Below, one piece after another: positions 7,761 through 15,769 of a stretch of 64,000 bases of DNA. The position numbers were made by a program, and so were the translations under genes. This stretch comes from CBDDFQ01 sp965227035 (GTDB lineage Bacteria > Pseudomonadota > Gammaproteobacteria > Burkholderiales > Burkholderiaceae_C), in assembly GCA_965227035.1 (NCBI GenBank), contig OZ245724.1, forward strand, positions 2,294,001-2,358,000, read 5' to 3'. Position 1 is the first letter of the stretch; every line of letters starts with the position of its first letter. The notes beneath the pieces were generated by a model. The model had not been told where the DNA came from. It saw nothing but the letters and a program-made list of their open reading frames with translations, and made no database searches.

Positions 7761-9403
7761 GTGACTCCTACGACTATGTAATCGTCGGCGCCGGATCTGC
7801 CGGTTGCACTCTCGCAAACCGCCTGACCGAAGACCCCGATGTAACGGTGCTGCTTCTCGAAGCGGGCGGCTGGGACAAGGATCCGTGGATCAAAATTCCG
7901 CTAGGCTGGGGAAAGATTCTTCAGAAGCGTTTGTACGACTGGATGTACTTCGCCGAGCCGGAAGCCAATGTCGATGGACGCCGCGTCGAATGCGCACGCG
8001 GCAAAGTCATCGGCGGCTCGTCTTCGACCAACGCGATGGCCTGGGTGCGCGGCAATCCGAGCGACTTCGATCGCTGGTCTACCAAATACGGCTTGCCCGA
8101 ATGGAACTACGCGCATGTGCTGCCGTACTTCAAGAAGCTCGAATCGTGGGAAGACGGCGCGGTGAACGATCGTGGTGGCGATGGCCCGATCGGAGTTCAG
8201 CGCTGCAAGTACGAAGACCCCTTGCTCGGCGCGTATGCAGCAGCGTCGAAGGAAGCCGGTCATACGTGGACCGAGGACTACAACACGACGAAGCAGGATG
8301 GCTTCAGTCGCCTGCAGATGAGCATCAGGAACGGTGCGCGTTGCAGTACCGCAGTGGCGTATCTGCGCCCTGCTCTCGGTCGGAAGAATTTGACGGTGAA
8401 GGTCAACATCCTTGCGTCTAAAGTGACTTTGGGCGGAACGAACTCCGCGTCCACTGCCACCGGCATCGAGTACGTCGAAAACGGCGTCACGAAAACAGTG
8501 AACGCGACTCGTGAAGTGCTGCTCTGTGGCGGTGTCATCAATACGCCTCAACTGCTCATGCTCTCCGGCATCGGCGATCCGAAGCAGCTCGAAGTTCACG
8601 GCATAAACACCAAGGTGACCTCGTTCGGGGTCGGTGCGAATCTGCAGGATCACGTGTCTGTCATCGTGATGTACACCCGCAAAGAAAAGGGTCCGTTCTA
8701 CAAGATGATGCGGCTGGACCGGATAGGCCCGGCCATCGTGCGTGCGTATCTCACCGGCAAAGGTTTTGCGGCGGACGTGCCCGGCGGCATCGTCGGATTT
8801 CTGAAGAGCAAAGTGGGTTTGATAGAGCCCGATCTTCAGATGCTGCTGACCGCTGCACCCCTGCCCGCGTGGCCTTACTTCAAACCTTTCAAGCAACCTT
8901 TCAACGATGGATTCGCTTGCCGCACCGTGCTGCTGCATCCGGAGAGTCGCGGGCGAGTCGAACTCGCATCGAGCGACCCGGCCGCTGCGCCGAAGATTTT
9001 CCAGAACTTTCTGGGCACCGAAGGCGACTGGAAAGCGGTTCGCGAAGCCGTGCGATTGATCCGCGAAATCGGCAAGCAGCCCGCTTTGTCGAACTACGTT
9101 GCAAGTGAGTTGGCGCCGGGAGCCAAGGTCGAAAGCGACGAAGCCATCGATGCGTTCATTCGCAAAACAGCCATCACGGTGCACCACCCCGCCGGCACCT
9201 GCCGAATGGGCGCCGACGGCGATCCGATGGCGGTCGTCGACTCGCAGTTGCGCGTATACGGCGTGAAGAATCTGCGCGTGGTCGATGCGTCTGTCATGCC
9301 CGACCTCACCTCAGGCAACATCAACGCACCGGTCATCATGATTGCCGAGAAAGCAGCCGATCTGATTCGCGGACGTGCCCCGCTCGCCCCGGCAATGGTC
9401 TGA
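7757..9403 (+). CDS. GMC family FAD-dependent oxidoreductase (alcohol dehydrogenase type)
   Basis: A 548-residue glucose-methanol-choline oxidoreductase resembling choline and polyethylene-glycol dehydrogenases. The FAD-binding motif VIVGAGSAG is at residues 8-16, with the GMC signature ARGKVIGGSSSTNAM near residue 80. The catalytic His-Asn pair is seen as His477 (HHPAGTCRMG) and Asn523 (NINAP). There is no signal peptide, so it is cytoplasmic. The ATGA overlap with the aldehyde dehydrogenase gene argues that its aldehyde product is passed directly on. The substrate is probably a primary alcohol. Confidence 0.93.
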   Translation: MSDSYDYVIVGAGSAGCTLANRLTEDPDVTVLLLEAGGWDKDPWIKIPLGWGKILQKRLYDWMYFAEPEANVDGRRVECARGKVIGGSSSTNAMAWVRGNPSDFDRWSTKYGLPEWNYAHVLPYFKKLESWEDGAVNDRGGDGPIGVQRCKYEDPLLGAYAAASKEAGHTWTEDYNTTKQDGFSRLQMSIRNGARCSTAVAYLRPALGRKNLTVKVNILASKVTLGGTNSASTATGIEYVENGVTKTVNATREVLLCGGVINTPQLLMLSGIGDPKQLEVHGINTKVTSFGVGANLQDHVSVIVMYTRKEKGPFYKMMRLDRIGPAIVRAYLTGKGFAADVPGGIVGFLKSKVGLIEPDLQMLLTAAPLPAWPYFKPFKQPFNDGFACRTVLLHPESRGRVELASSDPAAAPKIFQNFLGTEGDWKAVREAVRLIREIGKQPALSNYVASELAPGAKVESDEAIDAFIRKTAITVHHPAGTCRMGADGDPMAVVDSQLRVYGVKNLRVVDASVMPDLTSGNINAPVIMIAEKAADLIRGRAPLAPAMV

Positions 9404-9410
9404 TCGCCTC

Positions 9411-9947
9411 ATGTATTCGCAGCGTCACAGCGTTCTAGTCACAAGGCCGATTTCCGCCGATGCGATGGCGCGTCTACAGACTTTTTTCGATGTCGAGACG
9501 CACATCGAAGACCAGGACTTCTCGGGCGAAGAGTTCATTGAATTGCTGAACGGCAAAGCAGGAGTAATGACCGATTCGCGTCACTTGTTCGATGCTGCAC
9601 TGATCTGTCGTGTGCCCACCCTGAAGGCGGTTTGCAATCTCGACGCGTCGCACGACAACATGGACTTGCCGGTGCTCACCAGCGCCGGGATTCGCGCGAC
9701 CAACACGCCACAAGCAGTCTCCGGATCGACGAGTTCGATGACATCGATGGCGCGCCGCTGGGGTGCCAAGCCTTCGCTCAGCGGACTGGTGATGGATCCG
9801 GATGCTGATGTCTACCCAGAGTTCACATCCGACGATCCGACCCGCGTCGCTGCCGAAAACCTCGTTGCATCGCTGGGTTTCGGTCGATACGGATGGCACC
9901 CGCCGCATCTGATCAACAAAGAGATTCTTTGCGAATCCTGTTGCTGA
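9411..9947 (+). pseudogene. Decayed D-2-hydroxyacid dehydrogenase (GhrB/glyoxylate reductase type) with internal deletions
   Basis: The frame is open for 178 codons but resembles only the ends of a D-2-hydroxyacid dehydrogenase of about 320 residues. The first about 100 residues match the N-terminal catalytic domain (VLVTRPISADAM, VPTLKAVCNLDASHDNMD, AGIRATNTPQAV). The text then jumps to what looks like the ...DDxALARAL...GLDVYPEF region and on to a C-terminal AAENLVASLGFG...HPPHLIN. The NAD-binding Rossmann domain with GxGxxG, the substrate Arg and the catalytic Glu/His are missing. At least two in-frame deletions (roughly 130 and 20-30 codons) explain this. It lies 7 nt after the GMC gene, so it was the last gene of the operon. 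An active product is very unlikely. Confidence 0.75.
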
Positions 9948-9978
9948 GCAACCCTTTGCGAACCCTGTTGCTGACCAA
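9927..9978 (+). repeat. 25-bp tandem duplication, period 27
   Basis: Two copies, 9927-9951 and 9954-9978, match at 23 of 25 positions; both read CTTTGCGAA then CCTGTTGCTGA near the end. The first copy contains the stop codon of the hydroxyacid dehydrogenase remnant. It is a local duplication in the space between the convergent remnant and the GntR gene. Confidence 0.85.
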
Positions 9979-9989
9979 GCCTCGGCAAC

Positions 9990-10733
9990 TCACCGAGAAG
10001 TAGATGCGTCGGCGTCGTTCGCTGGCACAGGAGTCGGCGAGATGCGATCGAGAATCTGGCGCTGGACCATCTGCAAATGCGCGCGCATCGCTTTCTCTGC
10101 ACCGTCGGGATCACGCGCTGCAATCGCATCTGCAATCGCGTGATGCTCGCTGTCGCGTTGACGCAATCGACTCGAAGGACGGGGCTTTCGGTTTTGCACG
10201 TAAATGCGAGCGTCGGACCCGATCTGCCGCAACAAGGAATACAAATCGGCGGCCAGGGTGTTGCCGGTTGCGGCGGCAATCAACCGATGAAATGCCAGGT
10301 CGTTGGACGAGCTTTCGTTCTCGGCCAATGTGGTGGCCGCCTTCTCGATACGGATGATGTCGAGCGGTGTGGCGCGCAACGCAGCCAGCCGCGCGAGGAT
10401 CGGCTCAAGTGCAAGTCGCAATTCGATCACTTCGATTGGATTCGTGCCCTTCGCGAGCGCTGCTCCACCGCGCAACAACGCGGCACTTCCGCGCGGCGCG
10501 TGAGCATCGAGCTCGCCCGATTCGCGTAGAAGAATGAGTGCTTTTCTGAGGGTGTGGCGCTTGACCTTGAGCTGCTCGCCAAGGGTGCGCTCGGCCGGGA
10601 GCTTCTCGCCACTGGCGATGCGCTTTCGCAGGGTGGCCAGAAGAGATTCCAGCGTCGCCTCGCGGCTGGAATCTTCCTGCGCCAGTGCGCCATCTATTGT
10701 TTTAAGACTACCGTCGAGGGCCGCTTGTTCCAT
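9990..10733 (-). CDS. FadR-type GntR family transcriptional regulator
   Basis: A 247-residue regulator with an N-terminal winged helix (about residues 25-85; KLPAERTLGEQLKVKRHTLRKAL is the recognition-helix region) and a C-terminal all-helical FCD ligand domain (about 100-225) holding FHRLIAAATGN and SEHHAIADAI, whose His residues usually bind a metal and a carboxylate ligand. It lies 73 nt downstream of the Bug receptor gene and probably controls that gene and the aldolase gene, possibly also the convergent catabolic cluster. Repeated TTGGTTG half-sites lie just upstream. A TATACT box at 10740-10745 is only a few bases before the ATG, so a very short leader is possible. Confidence 0.92.
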   Translation of the reverse strand: MEQAALDGSLKTIDGALAQEDSSREATLESLLATLRKRIASGEKLPAERTLGEQLKVKRHTLRKALILLRESGELDAHAPRGSAALLRGGAALAKGTNPIEVIELRLALEPILARLAALRATPLDIIRIEKAATTLAENESSSNDLAFHRLIAAATGNTLAADLYSLLRQIGSDARIYVQNRKPRPSSRLRQRDSEHHAIADAIAARDPDGAEKAMRAHLQMVQRQILDRISPTPVPANDADASTSR

Positions 10734-10751
10734 GGCCCAAGTATAGAGGGC

Positions 10752-10788
10752 GCAACCAAAAAAAGTGTTGGTTGAACGCCTTGGTTGC
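10752..10788 (-). promoter_or_regulatory. Candidate GntR operator: three TTGGTTG half-sites
   Basis: GCAACCAA at 10752-10759, TTGGTTG at 10768-10774 and TTGGTTGC at 10781-10788 lie just upstream of the GntR gene. The first two form an inverted repeat with 7-bp arms and an 8-bp spacer; the last two are direct copies 13 bp apart. The position over the presumed promoter suggests autoregulation. Binding is inferred, not known. Confidence 0.5.
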
Positions 10789-10806
10789 AGTGTAAATACA
10801 GAGGCC

Positions 10807-11805
10807 TTATTCGCCTTTGATATTCGCGGCCTTGGCGAGGTCCGCGTATCGAATCAGGTCCGACTTGATCAGCTTGGACAGGTCGGCCGCATCGCCGCTC
10901 AACGGTTCGACACCCGCACCGGACAAACGCGATTTGACTTCGGGATCGGCCAGCACTTTTTGCACGTCGGCATGGATCTTGTTGACGATGGCGGGCGGCA
11001 GGTTCGCAGGGCCCATCAGGGCGTACCAGATGGAGAAATCGAGCGGCTTCAAACCCTGTTCCTCGAAGGTCGGCGAATCGGCCATGGCACCGTAACGGGT
11101 CGAGGTGGAAACTCCTACGGATTTCAGCTTGCCCTGCTTCACGTAGGGCGCAATCAGGTTGGCACTCAGGATGGCCAGCGGAATCTGCCCGCCGACCAGA
11201 TCGGTCAGGGCCGGTGCGCAACCTTTGTAGGGCGCGTGGGTGGCTTCGACGCCGGTCTTTTGCTTGACCAGTTCCATCACGAAATGCTGGGGCGTTCCGG
11301 TCCCGCATGAACCGTAGCTCAGCGCCTTCGGATTCGCTTTCGAAAATGCAATCAGATCCTTGAGGTTGTCGATCTTGGCCGAGGGATGCGCCCCGAGTGC
11401 GATCGGCGTGAGGCCCAGCAGCATGATGGGCGTGAGATCTTTCTCGGGGTCGTAGTTGAGCTTGCCGGCAATCGCGGGGTTTACCACCATCGTGCTGTTT
11501 TGCAGCAGCAATGTGTAGCCGTCAGCCGGTGCGCGCACCACCGCTTCGGTGCCGATGTTGCCGGAAGCGCCTGCTCGGTTCTCCACTGCAATACCCTGCC
11601 CCCACATGGTCTGCAGGCTGGCTCCGATCTGACGCGCCAGAATGTCGGAACCACCACCCGTGCCATAAGGAACGATCAAGCGAATCGAGCGTGAAGGCCA
11701 GTTTTGCGATTGCGCCTTTGCGGTCCGAGGTGTAGCCATCAACGCCATGCCAATGGCGGCCATCGCAGCCGCCACCGCAGCAATCTTGAAAAATTTCGAA
11801 CTCAT
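10807..11805 (-). CDS. Bug family tripartite-tricarboxylate-type substrate-binding protein
   Basis: A 332-residue periplasmic receptor of the Bug (Bordetella uptake gene) family, abundant in Burkholderiales, which binds carboxylates or related small molecules. A signal peptide ends near TAKAQ (residue 32), followed by the family start WPSRSIRLIVPYGTGGGSD. The Bug signature AGASGNIGTE and the region GYTLLLQNST are present. GGAG is 8 nt before the ATG. No TctA/TctB membrane partners are nearby, so it is an orphan receptor that must use a distant permease or act in sensing. It lies between the aldolase gene (51 nt upstream) and the GntR gene (73 nt downstream). Confidence 0.93.
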   Translation of the reverse strand: MSSKFFKIAAVAAAMAAIGMALMATPRTAKAQSQNWPSRSIRLIVPYGTGGGSDILARQIGASLQTMWGQGIAVENRAGASGNIGTEAVVRAPADGYTLLLQNSTMVVNPAIAGKLNYDPEKDLTPIMLLGLTPIALGAHPSAKIDNLKDLIAFSKANPKALSYGSCGTGTPQHFVMELVKQKTGVEATHAPYKGCAPALTDLVGGQIPLAILSANLIAPYVKQGKLKSVGVSTSTRYGAMADSPTFEEQGLKPLDFSIWYALMGPANLPPAIVNKIHADVQKVLADPEVKSRLSGAGVEPLSGDAADLSKLIKSDLIRYADLAKAANIKGE

Positions 11806-11856
11806 ATTTTTGTCTCCGTGATTCTTTTTTTTAAGCGCTACAGATTAAATGTCGAA

Positions 11857-12585
11857 TCAATCGATGGAGCCGACTCTGCCCTGCCACAACGTCCATGAAC
11901 GAACGATCTGCGAATCGTTGGTGTCGGATGCCATCTGCGCTTCTTCGGGATTCAGGTAAATGACTTCGCCAAGACCGATCGCGTTCAACTGAAGCTTGGC
12001 GTTGACCTCCGCGTACACCGCGCGAAACACAGCTTGCTCCAGCGAGGCAGTGCCCACGCAAGTCGATCCATGACCGCGCATCAGCACGATAGGTGTGTTG
12101 CCCAATGCGGCAGCGAGCGCAGCGCCCTGCTTGCGGTTGCGGATCAACAGATCGGTGTTGCCGTCGACATCGCGCATTTCGAAATGCGACGATCCGGATC
12201 CGAGGAAGCCAGCCATGTGAAAGATCGGCATCAGGCGATTCTTGGTCGCGCCGAAAGGGATGACGCTTTGCGAATGGCTGTGAACCACCGCGACGACATC
12301 GGGGCGCGCGCGATAGATTTCCGCGTGAATGAAGCGCTCCAGATACGGACGCTCGGTGGTATCGGACACAGCGTCGCCATCGAGGTTGTAGCAGGTGATG
12401 TCCTTGCGTTTGACCAAAGCCGGCGCGCGATTGCAGGACAGCAAAAACGTGTCCGGCATGCTGTTGTGGCGAACGCTCGCGTGCCCCAGACCGTCTACTA
12501 CGTTTTGGTCATACAGGATGCGGTTGGCGTAGACCAGTTTTTCTACGAGAGCTGGATCGGGCGCCACAAAATTGGCAGAAGCCAT
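11857..12585 (-). CDS. Class II aldolase/adducin family protein
   Basis: A 242-residue zinc-dependent class II aldolase fold (fuculose-phosphate aldolase/adducin family). The metal ligands are seen in VVHSHSQSV (His-x-His) and in the later MRGHG. Relatives are sugar-phosphate aldolases and 3-hydroxy or oxo-acid decarboxylases. I start it at ATG 12585, because GGAG lies 5 nt upstream on the minus strand; the in-frame ATG at 12603 lacks a ribosome site. It is first in the aldolase-Bug-GntR unit. The substrate is unknown; the Bug receptor suggests a sugar acid or hydroxy acid. Confidence 0.9.
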   Translation of the reverse strand: MASANFVAPDPALVEKLVYANRILYDQNVVDGLGHASVRHNSMPDTFLLSCNRAPALVKRKDITCYNLDGDAVSDTTERPYLERFIHAEIYRARPDVVAVVHSHSQSVIPFGATKNRLMPIFHMAGFLGSGSSHFEMRDVDGNTDLLIRNRKQGAALAAALGNTPIVLMRGHGSTCVGTASLEQAVFRAVYAEVNAKLQLNAIGLGEVIYLNPEEAQMASDTNDSQIVRSWTLWQGRVGSID

Positions 12586-12703
12586 GAGTACTCCACAGTG
12601 CAAGGATTGAATTAATAAGCATACGTACTTTATTTAGACTCGCCTTCGGTGATAACCCGAGTAGAAACCCGAAGAGAAGTCCTCGAGTAGGTACGATCGA
12701 CGT

Positions 12704-13357
12704 ATGCCTCAGTTGTCAGATCTAATCGTTCACGAAGACCCGCGCTTCATCGTTCTGCGCAAGCCTGCCGGGCTTCTGTCGGTGCCGGGCCGCGGCGAGG
12801 ACAAGCAGGACTGCCTGAGCGCACGAGTGCAAGCGGTCTATCCCGAAGCACTGATCGTTCATCGACTCGACATGGCCACATCGGGATTGATTGTCATGGC
12901 GCGAGACATCGAAGCGCAACGCGAACTAAGCAATGCATTCGCATCACGTGAGACACGCAAGGAATATGTGGCCGTGGTGCATGGCATCGTAGAGAACGAT
13001 GAGGGCAGTATCGATTTGCCGATAGCCGCCGATTGGCCGAATCGCCCGTTGCGCGTGATCGATCATGCGAACGGCAAGCCGAGCGTCACGCACTGGAAGA
13101 TCGAGTCGACGAGCGGAAGCGATGAAGCTACGCCGAGAACTCGATTGATGCTCATGCCGATCACCGGAAGAACTCATCAGCTCAGGCTGCATCTGCAAGC
13201 GCTTGGTCACCCGATAGTGGGCGACGCACTTTACGGAAATTCAGAGATGGACGAAGCGGTAGGAGCGTCGCGGCTGCTGCTCCATGCAGCAAGGCTCTCG
13301 TTTGCCTGCCCCTCGTCGGGCAAGGAACTGTCGTTCGCAGACAAGCCGCCTTTTTGA
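12704..13357 (+). CDS. rluA: RluA family 23S rRNA/tRNA pseudouridine synthase
   Basis: A 217-residue pseudouridine synthase close in length and sequence pattern to RluA, the dual-specificity enzyme modifying 23S rRNA U746 and tRNA U32. The catalytic motif is VHRLDMATSGL with the invariant Asp; NKPAGLLSVPG-like residues (RKPAGLLSVPGRG) lie near residue 20, and the C-terminal motifs ITGRTHQLRLHL and LGHPIVGDALYG are intact. There is no S4 domain, as in RluA. It is a stand-alone gene divergent from the aldolase unit and ends 4 nt from the convergent stress-protein gene. Confidence 0.93.
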   Translation: MPQLSDLIVHEDPRFIVLRKPAGLLSVPGRGEDKQDCLSARVQAVYPEALIVHRLDMATSGLIVMARDIEAQRELSNAFASRETRKEYVAVVHGIVENDEGSIDLPIAADWPNRPLRVIDHANGKPSVTHWKIESTSGSDEATPRTRLMLMPITGRTHQLRLHLQALGHPIVGDALYGNSEMDEAVGASRLLLHAARLSFACPSSGKELSFADKPPF

Positions 13358-13361
13358 CGGA

Positions 13362-13817
13362 TTATTTTTTGTCGGGTACGGCTTGTCTCACGACGAGAAC
13401 AGGTATCTTCGCGCGGGCCAGCACACGTTGCGTGACGCTGCCCAGAAGCACCTTCTCGAAGCCCTGTCTGCCGTGCGATCCGATGATGATCAGATCGGCG
13501 CCTGTAGCAACCGCCTCGGCAATGATGGCTTCATGCACCACATGTTCTTCCACCACCTTGGTTGCGCACGGAACTCCGGATGCGTTGATGACCGATGCGA
13601 TTTTCGCAACTGCCTCTTTCGCACCTGCCGACGCAGCCGCGAGGTATTCGGTTTGGCCGAACGCGTAATCGCCCCCGACACCGACGAATGGATATTGATC
13701 GACAGCACAAATCACCGTGACCTTGCCATCGAAGGCTTTAGCCAACGAAACCGCTTTGTCAGCGGCTGCAAAGCCGGCGGCGGAACCATCGACCGGGACC
13801 AGAATATTTTTGAACAT
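13362..13817 (-). CDS. Universal stress protein, UspA family
   Basis: A 151-residue single-domain UspA-fold protein. It has MFKNILVPVDGS at the N-terminus and the ATP-binding pattern GxxGx9GS (GSHGRQGFEKVLLGSVT) near the C-terminus, so it is of the nucleotide-binding type. Starting at 13817 puts GAGG a few bases upstream and gives the exact family N-terminus; the longer open frame to 13940 overlaps the next gene and adds unrelated residues. Such proteins respond to starvation and redox stress. It is divergently isolated, tail-to-tail with rluA. Confidence 0.93.
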   Translation of the reverse strand: MFKNILVPVDGSAAGFAAADKAVSLAKAFDGKVTVICAVDQYPFVGVGGDYAFGQTEYLAAASAGAKEAVAKIASVINASGVPCATKVVEEHVVHEAIIAEAVATGADLIIIGSHGRQGFEKVLLGSVTQRVLARAKIPVLVVRQAVPDKK

Positions 13818-13899
13818 GGCTGCCTCGCTTTCTGTGTAGTGATGGGTCTTCGCCAGTTGGCTATGTTCGGCTCGTCCCATTGAATTTACTGTAGCGCGT

Positions 13900-14664
13900 T
13901 CATGCTGAGGCCGGAACACCCTCGCCCTGAAAGTTACCACTTCGAAACGTGATGACCAGCGTGTCGCGATACCCGCCCGATTCGCTCAGGGGCTGGATCG
14001 GTGTGGTCTCGTGGATCATGCGCGCGTCATCGAGCAGGATCAGCGTCCACGGATCGACCATGGTGAACCGCTGACCGTTAGGGCCTTGCGCATCGAAGAT
14101 ACGGGTCTCGCCACCTTTGACGTTGTCGCGCCCGACCAAAATCACCGCCACGAAGTCGACACCATCGCGATGTGCGCCCTCGGGAGTAGGACGGCCGATG
14201 CCATCCGTCGTGTCGATCCTGAACTGATGTGCTTCGACAAACCAGGTGTCGACGTTCATCGCACCCGAACAAATTCGTCCCATCGAAGCGATCAGCTTGT
14301 TCCACGCAGGAGAGTTCACGACTTCGCGATTCATCGGCTCGAACATGCGCTGCATGCCGCCGTGAAGCGCGTTGTATTCGAGCGGTTGCCAATGCGCGCG
14401 ATGCGGCTGGATCGAGACCTCGTCGCCTTCGACCACGAAGCAGGTGTGTCGACGTTTGCGATATCGTCCGCCGTCTTTCAGATACTGATCGGCTGGTAAA
14501 TCGCTCCATGATTTCGTGAGCGCCGAAAGCTCATCGGAAGTCACTTCGCAGAGCTTTTCGACAGCAGACGGATTGAGCACTGCATAGCCCTGCTGGCGAA
14601 GAATCGGGACGACCTGCTCCAGCGGCGAGAAGGGCGGGATGAATGCGGGAGGCAAAGTGGACAT
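13900..14664 (-). CDS. 2-oxoglutarate/Fe(II)-dependent dioxygenase family protein (PF10014-like)
   Basis: A 254-residue protein of the 2OG-Fe dioxygenase family that includes bacterial free amino-acid hydroxylases such as L-isoleucine dioxygenase. The iron triad is visible as His165 and Asp167 (GAHRDGVDF) and His218 (RMIHET); an Arg at about residue 233 (GGYRDTL) is a good 2-oxoglutarate anchor. The product is soluble. It lies 83 nt upstream of the stress-protein start and may share a transcript with it and with the flavin monooxygenase 23 nt upstream. The substrate is unknown; a free amino acid is the best guess from the family. Confidence 0.85.
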   Translation of the reverse strand: MSTLPPAFIPPFSPLEQVVPILRQQGYAVLNPSAVEKLCEVTSDELSALTKSWSDLPADQYLKDGGRYRKRRHTCFVVEGDEVSIQPHRAHWQPLEYNALHGGMQRMFEPMNREVVNSPAWNKLIASMGRICSGAMNVDTWFVEAHQFRIDTTDGIGRPTPEGAHRDGVDFVAVILVGRDNVKGGETRIFDAQGPNGQRFTMVDPWTLILLDDARMIHETTPIQPLSESGGYRDTLVITFRSGNFQGEGVPASA

Positions 14665-14687
14665 GCCCCAACTTTAAATCACGCGAC

Positions 14688-15713
14688 CTATCCGTTTTTG
14701 CGAGCGGAGTTCATCCCGAATTCTTCGGCGAGAAGCTCGTACGAACGCTTGCGCGCCTCTTCGTCGTGAGTCCACGTAATGATCGCGATCTCGTCGACTC
14801 CGGTGCGCGCCGCCAATGCACGCAACTTGTCCGCTACTTCCTTGCCGCTGCCGACCAGCGCGTCCCGCCGCATGTTCTCGAGGTATTCGATTTCTCCATC
14901 GGAATAATCCCGCTCCGCCTCCTCTGGCGAAAGCATGACCGAGAGTCGCCCCGTCTGTCGGTCGACCTTGATTCGTTCGCGACTTTTGTACAGACGGAAT
15001 GCTTCTTCGGTGGTGTCTGCCGCGAGCGCCCAAACGCACAGTAGCGGATGCGGCTTCGCATCGGGATTGTTTTCAGGCGCTTTGAACCGAGAGCGGTAAA
15101 GCTGGATCGCCTCGTCGACACCTTGCCCGTCGGTAATGAAGTACGCGAAGGCGTAAGGCAGGCCGAAATGGGCTGCGAGTTGCGCCCCGTAGTTGGAACT
15201 GCCAAGCATCCACAACGTAGGTGCCGTTGCCGCCTGCGGATATGCAAACACGCCATGGCCAGGATGCCCTTGAGGAATGGGCGTTCCACTGACCCAGGCT
15301 TGAAGCTCGAGAACTTCCTGCGGAAAGTTTTCAGAAGAATTCGGATCTGGATTGAGCAGTTGCGAGGTGCGTCTGTCACTACCCGGCGCACGCCCTACTC
15401 CCAGGTCGATACGCCCCGGTGCCAGGGCATCGAGCACTCGAAACTGTTCGGCCACCTTGAGCGGTGCGTAGTGCGGAAGCATGACGCCAGCGCTGCCGAT
15501 TCGAATGTGTTCGGTGCGCATCGCAATCGCGGCCATCAGCACCTCGGGAGAGGTGCCCACGATAGTGGGGTGGCTGTGATGCTCACTCACCCAGAATCGC
15601 TCATACCCCAGCGACTCGGCGTGTTGCGCCATTCGCACGGTGTTCTGAATGGCTTCGGTGTGGGGCCTGCCGGCAACGGCAACAGACTGGTCGAGGACTG
15701 AAAGTTTCAACAT
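14688..15713 (-). CDS. Luciferase-like (LLM class) flavin-dependent monooxygenase
   Basis: A 341-residue TIM-barrel flavoprotein of the bacterial luciferase superfamily (MsnO8/YhbW-like subgroup). It begins with LKLSVLDQSVAVAGR and has the family motifs RFWVSEHHSHP, GSAGVMLPHYAPLKVAEQFRVLDALAPGRID and GVGRAPGSD. These enzymes use reduced flavin and O2. I start at ATG 15713, since the upstream extension to 15866 is non-homologous and overlaps the divergent NADH dehydrogenase gene. The physiological substrate is not predictable. Confidence 0.9.
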   Translation of the reverse strand: MLKLSVLDQSVAVAGRPHTEAIQNTVRMAQHAESLGYERFWVSEHHSHPTIVGTSPEVLMAAIAMRTEHIRIGSAGVMLPHYAPLKVAEQFRVLDALAPGRIDLGVGRAPGSDRRTSQLLNPDPNSSENFPQEVLELQAWVSGTPIPQGHPGHGVFAYPQAATAPTLWMLGSSNYGAQLAAHFGLPYAFAYFITDGQGVDEAIQLYRSRFKAPENNPDAKPHPLLCVWALAADTTEEAFRLYKSRERIKVDRQTGRLSVMLSPEEAERDYSDGEIEYLENMRRDALVGSGKEVADKLRALAARTGVDEIAIITWTHDEEARKRSYELLAEEFGMNSARKNG

Positions 15714-15769
15714 GAAAGCAAGCTTCTCACAGGTCACACAAGCATGGGTCCATTGGCAATAATGACCGT

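Noticed and set aside
12604..12703. Possible palindrome around TACGTA in the aldolase-rluA spacer
   Set aside because: The arms do not match beyond the 6-bp core, so it is too weak to report as an operator.
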